Source: Aeromonas simiae
Lineage (GTDB): Bacteria > Pseudomonadota > Gammaproteobacteria > Enterobacterales > Aeromonadaceae
Reading direction: 5' to 3'
Assembly (NCBI RefSeq): GCF_000820125.1
Contig: NZ_CDBY01000043.1
Span: 1 to 64,000, forward strand
DNA length: 64,000 nucleotides
Part shown: positions 1 to 7,759 of the stretch, one piece after another
Position numbering within the stretch: position 1 is the first letter of the stretch
Layout of the letters: each line of letters opens with the position of its first letter
Made by a program: the position numbers and the translations under genes
The notes under the pieces: generated by a model
What the model was told of the DNA's origin: nothing
What the model saw: the letters and a program-made list of their open reading frames with translations, nothing else
The model's database searches: none

Positions 1-464
1 GGGTCATGGGTAATCAGGTTCCCCGAAGTCCATAGAGCTGTTCTATGTATGTACTGATAAAATGAAATTACGTCCCCATCATTTCCTTTCAGTCTTATGA
101 CGACAGCTTTAATACTTGACAGACCTTTGCTTTTAACTTGGTATTTGCCAATAATTTTATTGGCTTGCATGTCATTAACTTTGTCTAAATAATTGAACTC
201 ATGAATTCTCTCATCAAAATCAAAATAATAAAGTGCATTCTTTCGATCATCGGCATTAGATAGGTTTGGAATTGAAAGTTTCTCGTTGTCAGTGAATCTG
301 CTTTTCAGATCATTGACAAAGCCAATCATAAATTCATCCAACCCTTCACTTTCAATATCTGAATCATATAGTTCGTTATTATCATCATCAATAAAGAAAA
401 CTTTAATCCCTGTACATGCGTCCAGAATTTTCTTCATGTCAACTTTAATGTCGTCTCTAGTCAT
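1..464 (-). CDS. kwaB: Kiwa anti-phage protein KwaB (DUF4868), 3' end beyond window
   Basis: This is the 5' part of a gene read leftwards from the ATG at 464; about 154 codons are open and the frame runs off the window edge. The translation contains LSNADDRKNALYYFDFDE followed by a segment ending in GLSSIKAVVIRLKGNDG and FYQYIH. I recognise this arrangement from the N-terminal half of KwaB/DUF4868 proteins (normally a little over 300 residues). In Kiwa, KwaB is the cytoplasmic DNA-binding partner of membrane protein KwaA, and together they block phage after attachment or DNA entry. The start overlaps the kwaA stop by 8 bp (ATGACTAG), which implies translational coupling. The DNA is AT-rich, unlike everything after about 1.3 kb. 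Whether the missing C-terminal half is intact cannot be seen. Confidence 0.82.
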   Translation of the reverse strand, partial: MTRDDIKVDMKKILDACTGIKVFFIDDDNNELYDSDIESEGLDEFMIGFVNDLKSRFTDNEKLSIPNLSNADDRKNALYYFDFDERIHEFNYLDKVNDMQANKIIGKYQVKSKGLSSIKAVVIRLKGNDGDVISFYQYIHRTALWTSGNLITHD

Positions 465-1065
465 TATTTATTTTCCTAGCAAAGCATACATCTTCTGAGA
501 TAAACTTATAGGCAATGTTCTGCCCTTTTTTTAAATCATGTTTTGTTATTACGATTACAGAATGGTAATGGCTTACATGATCGGCCAAGGTGGCCCTGTA
601 TAACTTGTATCCATAAATAGATAGTGTGGGGTTTGTATAATACTTATCAGTCCTAACAAAGATTATACCTATCACAACCAATAAGAATAAATAAGCAAGC
701 AGCTTAAGTGGAGAATCAAAATTGAGCCCTGCAAATGGAACAATATATGTGGCTAAGAAGCTTAAATGCTCATAGTTTTCACTTTTGCAATTAATGACCA
801 ATAAACTGTCACTAGCACTGCCATTAAGTTCAAAGTCAAATTCACGCCTTATAAATTCACAATATATGATGGCGAAAAGCATCAATATAGGAAGCCAATT
901 ATATAATATATAATATATAATATATAATATATAATATATGGCGATGTTATATTTAAGTTCACTATCTGAAGGCGGAGGTTCTATATTCATGGATAAAAAA
1001 ATCACCATAACAAATAGGAACATAAGTGAAAGAATATAAAGCTTTATCTTCTCCTTAGTATTCAT
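457..1065 (-). CDS. kwaA: Kiwa anti-phage membrane protein KwaA
   Basis: A 202-residue membrane protein. Hydrophobic segments lie at about residues 8-27, 40-70, 100-116 and 123-140, followed by a soluble C-terminal domain of about 60 residues. The ATFLATYIVPF-like stretch (HLSFLATYIVPFAGL), the later IGIIFVRTDKYYTNPTLSIYGYKLY region and the overlap with kwaB match KwaA, the membrane sensor of Kiwa. The ATG at 1065 has AAGAGG six bases upstream. The second hydrophobic segment is encoded by a tandem 7-bp repeat (900-939), so a change of one unit would shift the frame. The present copy number keeps the gene open. The gene is much more AT-rich than the chromosome to its right, consistent with transfer. 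Confidence 0.82.
   Translation of the reverse strand: MNTKEKIKLYILSLMFLFVMVIFLSMNIEPPPSDSELKYNIAIYYILYIIYYILYNWLPILMLFAIIYCEFIRREFDFELNGSASDSLLVINCKSENYEHLSFLATYIVPFAGLNFDSPLKLLAYLFLLVVIGIIFVRTDKYYTNPTLSIYGYKLYRATLADHVSHYHSVIVITKHDLKKGQNIAYKFISEDVCFARKINND
900..939. repeat. Tandem heptanucleotide repeat inside kwaA
   Basis: On the plus strand the unit TATATAA occurs five times exactly (900-934), followed by a partial TATAT (935-939). On the coding strand it reads through as a heptad of residues (YYILYII then YYILYNW). Because 7 is not a multiple of 3, gain or loss of one unit shifts the frame. Reading on in the two other frames meets a stop about 6 and about 14 codons after the repeat. This is the architecture of a slipped-strand contingency locus. 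Confidence 0.9.
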
Positions 1066-1647
1066 ATCCAGCCTCTTACTTATTCCTTAACATAATGTCA
1101 CTATATTTAATAATAAATTTGCCATCAAATTGGATTGCTGCCGTACAATTTTCAGCACCCAACGAGTTGTTTCTAAGCGGATTGAAGAGATGTAAACCAT
1201 CGCTATATCTTGGCTTCCTTTGGGGCTCTAAGGGCTGGATGGGTAGCCTATCAAACGCTGACTAGTCTTGTTGAGTAAAAACACAGCCGAACCGTGGGAT
1301 TTGAATGAAATCTTGATGGCGGTCAGATTTTGACGTGAAACGGTCGAGAGAAACGGGAGGAGGGAAGGTGGCCTCTCTTCTTGTTGCTGCACCGCCCGGT
1401 CAAGCAAGTCATGTGTTATCTCTTGCTCATCAATGCCTTGTAACAGCTGGTTACAGATCTTGCGTCGACCGGCGAACCCTTCCTCCAGTAAATTCAGCGG
1501 CGATTGAATGCACCACAAAACCATGCTTGCCGCCGCCCTGTCCGCCTGTGACAGTTAGAAGGTGGCTATCTGCATCGCCAAGCACTCGCCAAAGCTGACA
1601 TCTATGAGTCGAACCTGCTCAGCCGCGATGGCGGTCAGGGGTAAGGC
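1066..1647. other. Gene-poor junction between AT-rich defence DNA and core genome
   Basis: I find no convincing gene here. Composition changes from AT-rich (to about 1200) to the GC-rich chromosomal average (from about 1330). On the minus strand an open tail of about 60 codons without a start ends in TAA about 14 bases before the kwaA ATG. Another minus-strand frame at 1228-1524 could encode 98 residues but resembles nothing I know. On the plus strand a short open tail ends at about 1645. These may be remnants of genes broken at the island boundary. No tRNA, integrase or clear direct repeat is visible. Confidence 0.5.
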
Positions 1648-2715
1648 TCAGTAGCCGGTCATCTCCAGATAGCCGACGCCCTTGGCGTCTCCCGAGACTA
1701 AGACCGCCCCCTCCCAGTAGTCAAAGCGCCCCGTCATGGCCTGATTAGGCTGTCGAGCCTGAATGCGGAGGTTGAGAGCCCCGGCCTTAAGCTGCCACTC
1801 GACGGGGTAGGGCTGCCCCTTGGGGCCGCGCCAGGTCTTGCCGGGGGTGAGGCGGATCTGCTCAGAATTCAGCACCCGGTTGCTGCCGTCCTGCTCAATC
1901 AGGATGCCGTAGCGGTTCTCAGGCTCAGTACGTCCCGATTTGGTGCGCAGGCGAAACAGCATCAGCTCGCGGCCATCGTCAAACTGGAGCGAAAACCAGT
2001 CCCAGCCCGATTGCCACTGGGCCAATACCGAGCTGCTCCACTCGTGATCAAACCACCCCTCACCGCTGACGTTGCGGGTCTCCCCATCCAGGGTCAGGGT
2101 GCCACTGATGGTCAGGCGCGGGTAGGAGTAGTAAAACGAGGCGTTGCCCGGGCTCTTCTCGCTGTAACCCGCTTTGCCTTGCAGCACCGCGGGCTTGGCG
2201 GCGCTCACCTTTACATCAAGATCCCCCGCCTTGCTCTGCACCTTGAGGGTGGCGGGAAAAAGCGATTCTCCTTGGGAGGCCAGCACCCACTCTTTGAGCC
2301 AATACTGACCACCGCCGGCACCGGCGAGCCCCGGCCCCTGGCGGCTGGAGCGCTCGTCCTGCTGGTGGCTGCCTTTGCTCACATCCGTGATGGCGAACTG
2401 GGCCAGCCAGAGCTGGGGGGTGAGCCAGGGGTTATCCGACTTGACGGTTTGCTCGATACCTTGGCGAAACAGGGTCCACTGCATGCCGTAGTCGCGTCCC
2501 TGCTCGTCTTTGAGGTTGCCGGTGAGATACCACCACTCGGAGCGGTAGTCGGGGTGGGCGCCGTGATCCGCGGGCAGGTTGATGGGCTGGCCCGGCAGGG
2601 CCTTTTTGAAGTGATCGTTGCCGCCGCCAAGGATGGCGCCCAGATCGTTGGCACCGATCCCGGTGCCATACAGGGTGCAGATCAGTGCCAGCGACCAGAT
2701 ATTAAATGTTTTCAT
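1648..2715 (-). CDS. AttH/CrtC-like lipocalin-domain exported protein
   Basis: A 355-residue protein with an N-terminal signal peptide (first ~21 residues, MKTFNIWSLALICTLYGTGI). The body has the paired lipocalin-like fold of the AttH/carotenoid 1,2-hydratase family: HPDYRSEWWYLTGNL near residue 55, YYSYPRLTISGTL and SGEGWFDHEW in the middle, and RLRTKSG later. Members are probably periplasmic lipid- or hydrophobe-binding proteins; 'hydratase' is a name by homology only. The ATG overlaps the stop of the upstream permease by 4 bp (ATGA). It is therefore the third gene of an ATPase-permease-lipocalin operon, and it probably supplies or accepts the substrate of that transporter. The substrate is not known from sequence. 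Confidence 0.8.
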   Translation of the reverse strand: MKTFNIWSLALICTLYGTGIGANDLGAILGGGNDHFKKALPGQPINLPADHGAHPDYRSEWWYLTGNLKDEQGRDYGMQWTLFRQGIEQTVKSDNPWLTPQLWLAQFAITDVSKGSHQQDERSSRQGPGLAGAGGGQYWLKEWVLASQGESLFPATLKVQSKAGDLDVKVSAAKPAVLQGKAGYSEKSPGNASFYYSYPRLTISGTLTLDGETRNVSGEGWFDHEWSSSVLAQWQSGWDWFSLQFDDGRELMLFRLRTKSGRTEPENRYGILIEQDGSNRVLNSEQIRLTPGKTWRGPKGQPYPVEWQLKAGALNLRIQARQPNQAMTGRFDYWEGAVLVSGDAKGVGYLEMTGY

Positions 2716-5138
2716 ACCACTCTCCTTGCGGCGTACCAGGAGGCGAGCGCGCCACAGACCGGCGCCAGCAGGAGCGCCGTGACGGCGTGCAGGGGGGCGG
2801 CCTCGAAGGCCAGCCGCCAGCCAAAGGCGCGGGGGTTGACCACCTCAATCAGTACCCAGGCAAGGCCATAGCCCACCGGCAGGGCCAACAATGCGGTGAG
2901 CAGCCCCAAGCCCGCCCCCTGCCACACCAGCAGGCGGCGGCAGTGGCGTGGGCTCAGGCCAAGGCTTTGCAGGGTCTGCAACTCGCCGCGCCGGGCCAGC
3001 CCCAGCACCATAAAGGCCGAGCCGATGCCGACGAAGGCGATCCCCAGGATCAGCAGTTTCAATAGCTCGGTCACCACGAAGGTCTGATCGAACACCCTAA
3101 GCGCCGCGGCGTGGATGGCGGGGGCGGGCAACAGGTTCACCTGCTCGCCCAACTGCCCCCTGAGCCTGTCGCCAAGGCGCTCGGGATCTGGGCTGAAGAG
3201 GGCGAGGGATTGCACGGCGCCCCCTTCGAAGGCGTGCAGTATCTGCCCCTTGTCGCTGCCGTAATCCTGATAGACGCCGGTAACGGTAAGCCGCCTCGGC
3301 CCCTGCTCGCCGGTTACATTGAGACGCTGGCCCACCCTGACCCCGAGGCGCACCGTGAGCGGTTCGCTCGCCAGCACCTCGTCGGGAGCGGCGGGCCAGC
3401 GCCCGGCCAGCAGGGGATAGGCGGCGTTGAGCTCGGGGATAAAGTCCATCTGCGCCCACTCGATGGGCTGCCCCTGCCAGCGGGCGGGGAGCACGGCGCG
3501 GCGGGAGGCGGCGCTCACCTCCGGCGCGGTGAGGATGGCGGTCAGCGTCTGCTCGCTCAAGGCGCCCTTGCGGCCCGCCACCCCCTTGGGGGCGGTGACA
3601 TAGAGATCGGCAGCCAGACGCTGGCCGAGCCAGAGCTCCACGCTTGAGCGAAAGCTCGACACCATGACCCCGATACCGATGGCAGCCGCAATGGCCAGTT
3701 GCAGCGCCATCACCGCGATGGCGGTGCGATCTAAGTGATAGAGGGTTTCGGCCACCCCGAGCCGGGCGGTGAGGGGGCCGCGTGCGCGCAGCCGCCTCAG
3801 CAAGGAGCGAAGGGCATCGGGCAGGAGGAGGGCCATGGCGAGCAGCCAGCCGCCGGCCACGAAGAGGGCGCCGCCAAGCCCCGTTTCAGGCCGCCACAGA
3901 CAGAGCGTGCACAGCAGCAAGATGGCGAGGGCGAGCCCCCGGCGTTGCCAGGGGTGAGCCGATGGGCGGCTGTTGCCCTCTCGCAGCTCAAGGGGGGATT
4001 GGCGCAGCAGTTGCCACCAGCCGGGGAGGTTGGCGGCGAGCGTGCCAGCCAAGCCGAGCACCAGCGCCTTGGCAAGGCTCGCGGGGGAGAGGCGCAGCAG
4101 GTCGATGGGATTGGGGCCATACAGATCGGCCAGCGCCTGGGTGAGCTGCCCCATGAGGGTGAGGGCCAGCAGGCTCCCCAGCAGCAGCCCGAGCAGGGAG
4201 CCGAGGGTGGCGAGGAGAGAGAGCTCCACGATGAGCCAGCGCAGCACCCGGCGCGGCGCCATGCCGAGGATGATGAGCTGGGCGAGCAGGGGGCGGCGCA
4301 CGCTCTGCACGAAGCGCTGGGCGTTGAACACCAAAAACAATCCCACCGCCATGGCGAGCAGGGAAAGCGCCGTGAGGTTCAGCGCCAGCGCATCCCCGAG
4401 CTGGCTGGCATCGAGGGCCGGGCTGATGGGCTCAAGCCACAAGGGGTGAGCGGCGAGCCCGGCTCCCTGCGCGGCCTGCAAGGCGCGTTGCACGGCGGTG
4501 GCCTCTTGCTCGCTGAGTTTAAAGACGATGCGATCGAGCCTTCCTGCCTTGCCAAGCAGGGGCTGGGCGAGGCCGATGTCGGTCACCAGCAGCCGCTCCA
4601 TGGGGACGGCGCCGGGCTCGAAGGTGCCCGCCAGAGTGAGGGTGAGAGGGCGCGGCTTCTCATCGCCCAATACAAAGGTTCGCGACTGGCCCGCTTGCCA
4701 GCCAAGGCGCTTGGCCTCGGGGGCGGTCAGCCAGACGCTGTCGGTGCGACTGAGGGAAAAATCGGGCTCGCTCTCTCGAGTGGCACCAAACAGCCGGCGC
4801 AGGGGGCCGGGGTTGAACAGATCCATTCCCAAGAGCTGGAAGCTGCGCCCCTGCTCGTCTTTGAGCCAGGCGTGCAGCTCTGGCATGGCGTCAAGGTTCG
4901 GCTGACTGCGCACCAGCTGCACATAGAGCCGTTCATCCAGCCCGCCTTGGGGGGCCAGCCGGTAGTTGGCCTCCCCGGCGAGCTGGCTGCGGGCGGCGAC
5001 AAAGTTGGTGCGGGCGCTGTGGTTTAAGAGCTCGATGGCCACTACCAGGGTGACCCCCAGGGTCAGTCCGGCCAGGCTCATCAACAGCAGCCAGGGGTGG
5101 GCGCGATAGAGGCGCAGCAGCGCCTTGAGCGGCAGCAT
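2712..5138 (-). CDS. FtsX/MacB-type ABC transporter permease (large, two FtsX domains)
   Basis: An 808-residue inner-membrane permease. There is one transmembrane helix near residues 15-38, a large extracytoplasmic domain, then helices at about 255-275, 300-330 and 350-370 forming the first FtsX unit. A second set follows around 400-440, a second periplasmic domain comes next, and three C-terminal helices lie at about 690-800. This doubled architecture resembles YbbP-type permeases rather than LolC/E. It is encoded between its ATPase (5160-5840) and the AttH-like protein, with which it overlaps by 4 bp. Members of this superfamily move lipids, lipoproteins or peptides, or act as mechanotransmitters rather than classical pumps. 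The substrate is unknown. Confidence 0.85.
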   Translation of the reverse strand: MLPLKALLRLYRAHPWLLLMSLAGLTLGVTLVVAIELLNHSARTNFVAARSQLAGEANYRLAPQGGLDERLYVQLVRSQPNLDAMPELHAWLKDEQGRSFQLLGMDLFNPGPLRRLFGATRESEPDFSLSRTDSVWLTAPEAKRLGWQAGQSRTFVLGDEKPRPLTLTLAGTFEPGAVPMERLLVTDIGLAQPLLGKAGRLDRIVFKLSEQEATAVQRALQAAQGAGLAAHPLWLEPISPALDASQLGDALALNLTALSLLAMAVGLFLVFNAQRFVQSVRRPLLAQLIILGMAPRRVLRWLIVELSLLATLGSLLGLLLGSLLALTLMGQLTQALADLYGPNPIDLLRLSPASLAKALVLGLAGTLAANLPGWWQLLRQSPLELREGNSRPSAHPWQRRGLALAILLLCTLCLWRPETGLGGALFVAGGWLLAMALLLPDALRSLLRRLRARGPLTARLGVAETLYHLDRTAIAVMALQLAIAAAIGIGVMVSSFRSSVELWLGQRLAADLYVTAPKGVAGRKGALSEQTLTAILTAPEVSAASRRAVLPARWQGQPIEWAQMDFIPELNAAYPLLAGRWPAAPDEVLASEPLTVRLGVRVGQRLNVTGEQGPRRLTVTGVYQDYGSDKGQILHAFEGGAVQSLALFSPDPERLGDRLRGQLGEQVNLLPAPAIHAAALRVFDQTFVVTELLKLLILGIAFVGIGSAFMVLGLARRGELQTLQSLGLSPRHCRRLLVWQGAGLGLLTALLALPVGYGLAWVLIEVVNPRAFGWRLAFEAAPLHAVTALLLAPVCGALASWYAARRVV

Positions 5139-5159
5139 CAGCGGGCCCCCCGGCGGGCG

Positions 5160-5840
5160 TCAGCCATGGCGGCGCCCCTTGAGCTCGACCAGCTGTCCCC
5201 CTTCAAGGCGCAGCACCCGATCTGCCAGGTCGCTGTAGCCCGGGTTGTGGCTCACCAGCAAAAGGCCAGCGCCAGTACCCCGCACCGCCGCCATCATCAG
5301 GGCCATCACCTGCTCGGCGTTGTGTTCATCGAGGCTCCCGGTGGGCTCGTCAGCCAAGAGCCACGTCGGTTGGTGGATGAGGGCGCGGGCCAGCGCCACC
5401 CGCTGTCGCTGGCCGCCAGAGAGCTGCTCCGGCCAGGCGTGGCGCTTGTGGCTCATGCCAAGGCGCGCGAGCAGGGCATCGAGGCGTGCGTCGTCTTGGG
5501 GCTGCTGGTTTATCTGAAGCGGCAGGGCGAGGTTCTCGGCCACCGTCAGGGTCGGCAGCAGGTTGAAATCCTGATAGACGATGCCGAAATGGCGCCCGCG
5601 CAGCCGGGCCCGCTCGTCGGCTGGCTGGGTGTCGAGGCGGGTCTCGCCGAGCCAGATCTCCCCCTCGTCCGGGGCGATGAGGCCGGCGATGAGGCTGAGC
5701 AGGGTGGATTTGCCACAGCCGCTTTGCCCCAGCAGCAGGCAGGTTTCGCCGGCGTTGAGCGTGAGATCCAGCCCCTCAAACAGGGGGAGCGTCTCGCCGC
5801 CGTTGGCGAAGCGTTTACTGAGGTTGCGCAGGTTCAACAT
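5160..5840 (-). CDS. ABC transporter ATP-binding protein (MacB/LolD class)
   Basis: A 226-residue cytoplasmic ATPase. Walker A (GQSGCGKST) is at residues 38-46, the signature LSGGQRQR at 140-147, Walker B LLADEPTGSLD at 161-171 and the switch histidine in VSHN at about 198. The signature and the EPTGSLD form place it with LolD/MacB/YbbA ATPases that drive FtsX-type permeases. It is the first gene of the operon and its stop lies 21 bases from the permease start. It is divergent from the DUF4357 gene across a ~190-bp region that contains a perfect 8-bp inverted repeat (5901-5926). Confidence 0.9.
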   Translation of the reverse strand: MLNLRNLSKRFANGGETLPLFEGLDLTLNAGETCLLLGQSGCGKSTLLSLIAGLIAPDEGEIWLGETRLDTQPADERARLRGRHFGIVYQDFNLLPTLTVAENLALPLQINQQPQDDARLDALLARLGMSHKRHAWPEQLSGGQRQRVALARALIHQPTWLLADEPTGSLDEHNAEQVMALMMAAVRGTGAGLLLVSHNPGYSDLADRVLRLEGGQLVELKGRRHG

Positions 5841-5900
5841 GAAGTAACCGCTTGATGGTCAATGATATTGTCCGGTGGTTTACGCTATCACGGCCAGCCA

Positions 5901-5926
5901 TGATCAACACCTCTCGTCGTTGATCA
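5901..5926. promoter_or_regulatory. Inverted repeat, candidate operator between divergent genes
   Basis: TGATCAAC (5901-5908) and GTTGATCA (5919-5926) form a perfect 8-bp inverted repeat around a 10-bp spacer. A further TGATCA lies at 5941. It sits between the ABC operon and the divergent DUF4357 gene. The spacing suits a dimeric regulator, but no regulator is identified. Confidence 0.45.
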
Positions 5927-6033
5927 AACAGGCCAGTTAGTGATCACGGCAGCAAAACGGGGCAGGATCCTGTCTGGAACCTGCTCGTCAAAGCTGGGTA
6001 GAATAGGGCATCGTGACACAGAGGATGGCAAGG

Positions 6034-6501
6034 ATGTTACACAAGCAGGTCAATTTCATCGTCGATGGCAAGGGAAACAAGCAGGCAGCCGTGGTGCCCA
6101 TCGACATCTACGAGGAGTTGATGGCGCTGCAAAGGGCCTTGTCCGATAGCCGTCCGGGGGAGCGCGAGATCTACCACTTCTCCGTCAAGGGCGCCGAGGC
6201 GCAAGGCTACCCGGTGGGCAAACGTCACAGCCCCGGCTTCATGGTGCTGGCGGGCTCTACCGCTAACGGCGAAGATGCCGCCTCACTGCGCGAGGCGGTG
6301 GTGGAGCTGCGCGCCGAGCTGCTCGGCAAAGAGGTGCTAGAGCGTCACGGCGAAGGGTATCGCTTTACCCAGGATCACCTCTTCAACAGCCCGAGCCTGG
6401 CCGCCAGCCTGGTGGCTGGTAACAACCGCAGCGGCCTCGATGCCTGGCACAACAGCAGCGGTCACACCCTGAAGCAGTCGGGGTTTGGCAAAAAAGAGTA
6501 G
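6034..6501 (+). CDS. Solitary DUF4357-domain protein with antitoxin-like N-terminus
   Basis: 155 residues from the ATG at 6034, which has AGAGG nine bases upstream. A GTG at 6013 and an ATG at 6025 are also in frame. The N-terminal ~35 residues (NFIVDGKGNKQAAVVPIDIY) resemble the strand-helix start of Phd/YefM-type antitoxins. The C-terminal part, with GYRFTQDHLFNSPSLAAS and LDAWHNSSGHTL, is the DUF4357 domain, often found at the C-terminus of nuclease or restriction-associated proteins. No toxin gene is adjacent: the flanks are the divergent ABC operon and a convergent MFS gene. It could be a DNA-binding regulator acting at the nearby inverted repeat, but that is only inference. Confidence 0.7.
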   Translation: MLHKQVNFIVDGKGNKQAAVVPIDIYEELMALQRALSDSRPGEREIYHFSVKGAEAQGYPVGKRHSPGFMVLAGSTANGEDAASLREAVVELRAELLGKEVLERHGEGYRFTQDHLFNSPSLAASLVAGNNRSGLDAWHNSSGHTLKQSGFGKKE

Positions 6502-6523
6502 GGGTTAAGGCCTGAACATACAC

Positions 6524-6550
6524 AAAAGGGGAGCATCGGCTCCCCTTTTT
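6524..6550. terminator. Bidirectional intrinsic terminator
   Basis: The stem AAAAGGGGAGC / GCTCCCCTTTT with an ATCG loop is followed by T residues on both strands. It separates the convergent DUF4357 gene and the MFS gene. Confidence 0.9.
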
Positions 6551-6565
6551 GCTGGCGATAACCGC

Positions 6566-7741
6566 TTAACGGCGGGCCAGCAGCCAGTAACTCAGGGCGG
6601 CCAGCAGGCCGCAGCCGGCGATGCTCAGCGCCATCGGCAGCGGTGAGGTGGGGGGCACCAGATTGACCAGCACGCCGACTATGGCCCCGACGCCAAAGCG
6701 CAAGGTGCCGGCCAGTGCCGAGGCGGTGCCGGCGGTCTGTGGGAAGTGGCCGAGCAGGCCGGTCATGGCGTTGGCCCCCACCAGGCTGATGTGACCCACG
6801 TAGAGCACCACAGGGATCACCACCCCCCACAGGCCGCCGACACCGCTCCAGCTGGTGTAGATGAGCAGCAAGCCAGCCAGCGGCAGCACGATGAGGCCGT
6901 AGCGCAGCATCCCCTCCGAGCCCACCCCCTTGACCAGCCGGCTGTTGACGAAGGTGACCACCATCATCAGCAGGATGTTGAGGCCAAACAGCCAGCCGTA
7001 GTGCTCGGTCGGCACGCCGAAATACTCGATGTAGACGTAGGGCGAGCCGCTTAAAAAGGCGAACATGCCGGAGCTGGCGAAGGCCCCCGAGAGCACGTAC
7101 CCCATGGCGCGCGGGTTGGTCAGCACCCCAGCGTAGTTACTCAGCACCCGCCCCAGGCGCAGGGGCTGCTTGTGCTCGGGTTTGAGGGTTTCGGGGATGG
7201 TGCAACGCATCGCCAGGGCGATGGTGAGACTCACCGCCATCAGCAGCCAGAAGATGAGGCGCCAGCTGCCATGGGTGGTGATGTAGCCACCCAGGATGGG
7301 GGCGGCCAGCGGCGCCAGGGTCATCACCAGGATGACAAACGACATGGCGCGCGAGAAGGCCTCTTTCTCAAACAGATCCCGCAGCAGGGCGTTGACCACC
7401 ACAGAGCCGGCGGCGCCGCCGGCGGCTTGCAGCATGCGAAAGGCGAGCAGCTCGGCCAGGGTATCGGCCTGGGCGCAGCCCACCGAGGCGATAGCAAACA
7501 TGATAAGGCCGGTGAGGATCACCGGCCTGCGGCCGAAACTGTCGGCAAGCGGCCCGTAGAAGAGCTGACCGACGGCAAACCCGCCCAGAAACGCACTCAC
7601 CGTGAGCTGGGCGCCGTCGATGCTGGTGGCGAGATCCCGCGCCAGCGAGGGGATGGCCGGCAGGTACATGTCGACCGCGAGCGGGGTGAGGCCGGCCAGG
7701 GCGCCGAGCAGCAGAAAGAGGTAACGATGAGAGGGGGTCAT
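6566..7741 (-). CDS. Bcr/CflA family MFS drug-efflux transporter
   Basis: 391 residues from the ATG at 7741, which has TGGAG five bases upstream; a TTG at 7759 is less likely. Twelve hydrophobic segments are visible. LTPLAVDMYLPAIPSLARDL in helix 1 and GPLADSFGRRPVIL in loop 2-3 are the signature of the 12-TM DHA1 Bcr/CflA subfamily (bicyclomycin, chloramphenicol and sulfonamide efflux in relatives). The gene lies 18 bases downstream of the GT-C-like gene, so it may be the last gene of the cytochrome/Ftr1 transcript. The real substrate cannot be inferred; some family members export cysteine or siderophore-like compounds. Confidence 0.88.
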   Translation of the reverse strand: MTPSHRYLFLLLGALAGLTPLAVDMYLPAIPSLARDLATSIDGAQLTVSAFLGGFAVGQLFYGPLADSFGRRPVILTGLIMFAIASVGCAQADTLAELLAFRMLQAAGGAAGSVVVNALLRDLFEKEAFSRAMSFVILVMTLAPLAAPILGGYITTHGSWRLIFWLLMAVSLTIALAMRCTIPETLKPEHKQPLRLGRVLSNYAGVLTNPRAMGYVLSGAFASSGMFAFLSGSPYVYIEYFGVPTEHYGWLFGLNILLMMVVTFVNSRLVKGVGSEGMLRYGLIVLPLAGLLLIYTSWSGVGGLWGVVIPVVLYVGHISLVGANAMTGLLGHFPQTAGTASALAGTLRFGVGAIVGVLVNLVPPTSPLPMALSIAGCGLLAALSYWLLARR

Positions 7742-7759
7742 AAAACTCCAAATAGCCAA

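Noticed and set aside
1228-1524. A possible 98-residue minus-strand gene in the island junction
   Set aside because: No ribosome site, family or neighbour supports it, and adjacent frames also have open tails; it may be a decayed fragment.
1-1647. Integrase, tRNA attachment site or insertion sequence around the Kiwa genes
   Set aside because: No recombinase motif, tRNA fold or terminal inverted repeats are visible in this part of the window; the left side is missing.
3735-5027. A 430-codon open frame on the plus strand
   Set aside because: It is the antisense of the FtsX-type permease. The translation is low-complexity Glu/Gln/Gly-rich with no family resemblance, as expected from GC-rich shadow frames.
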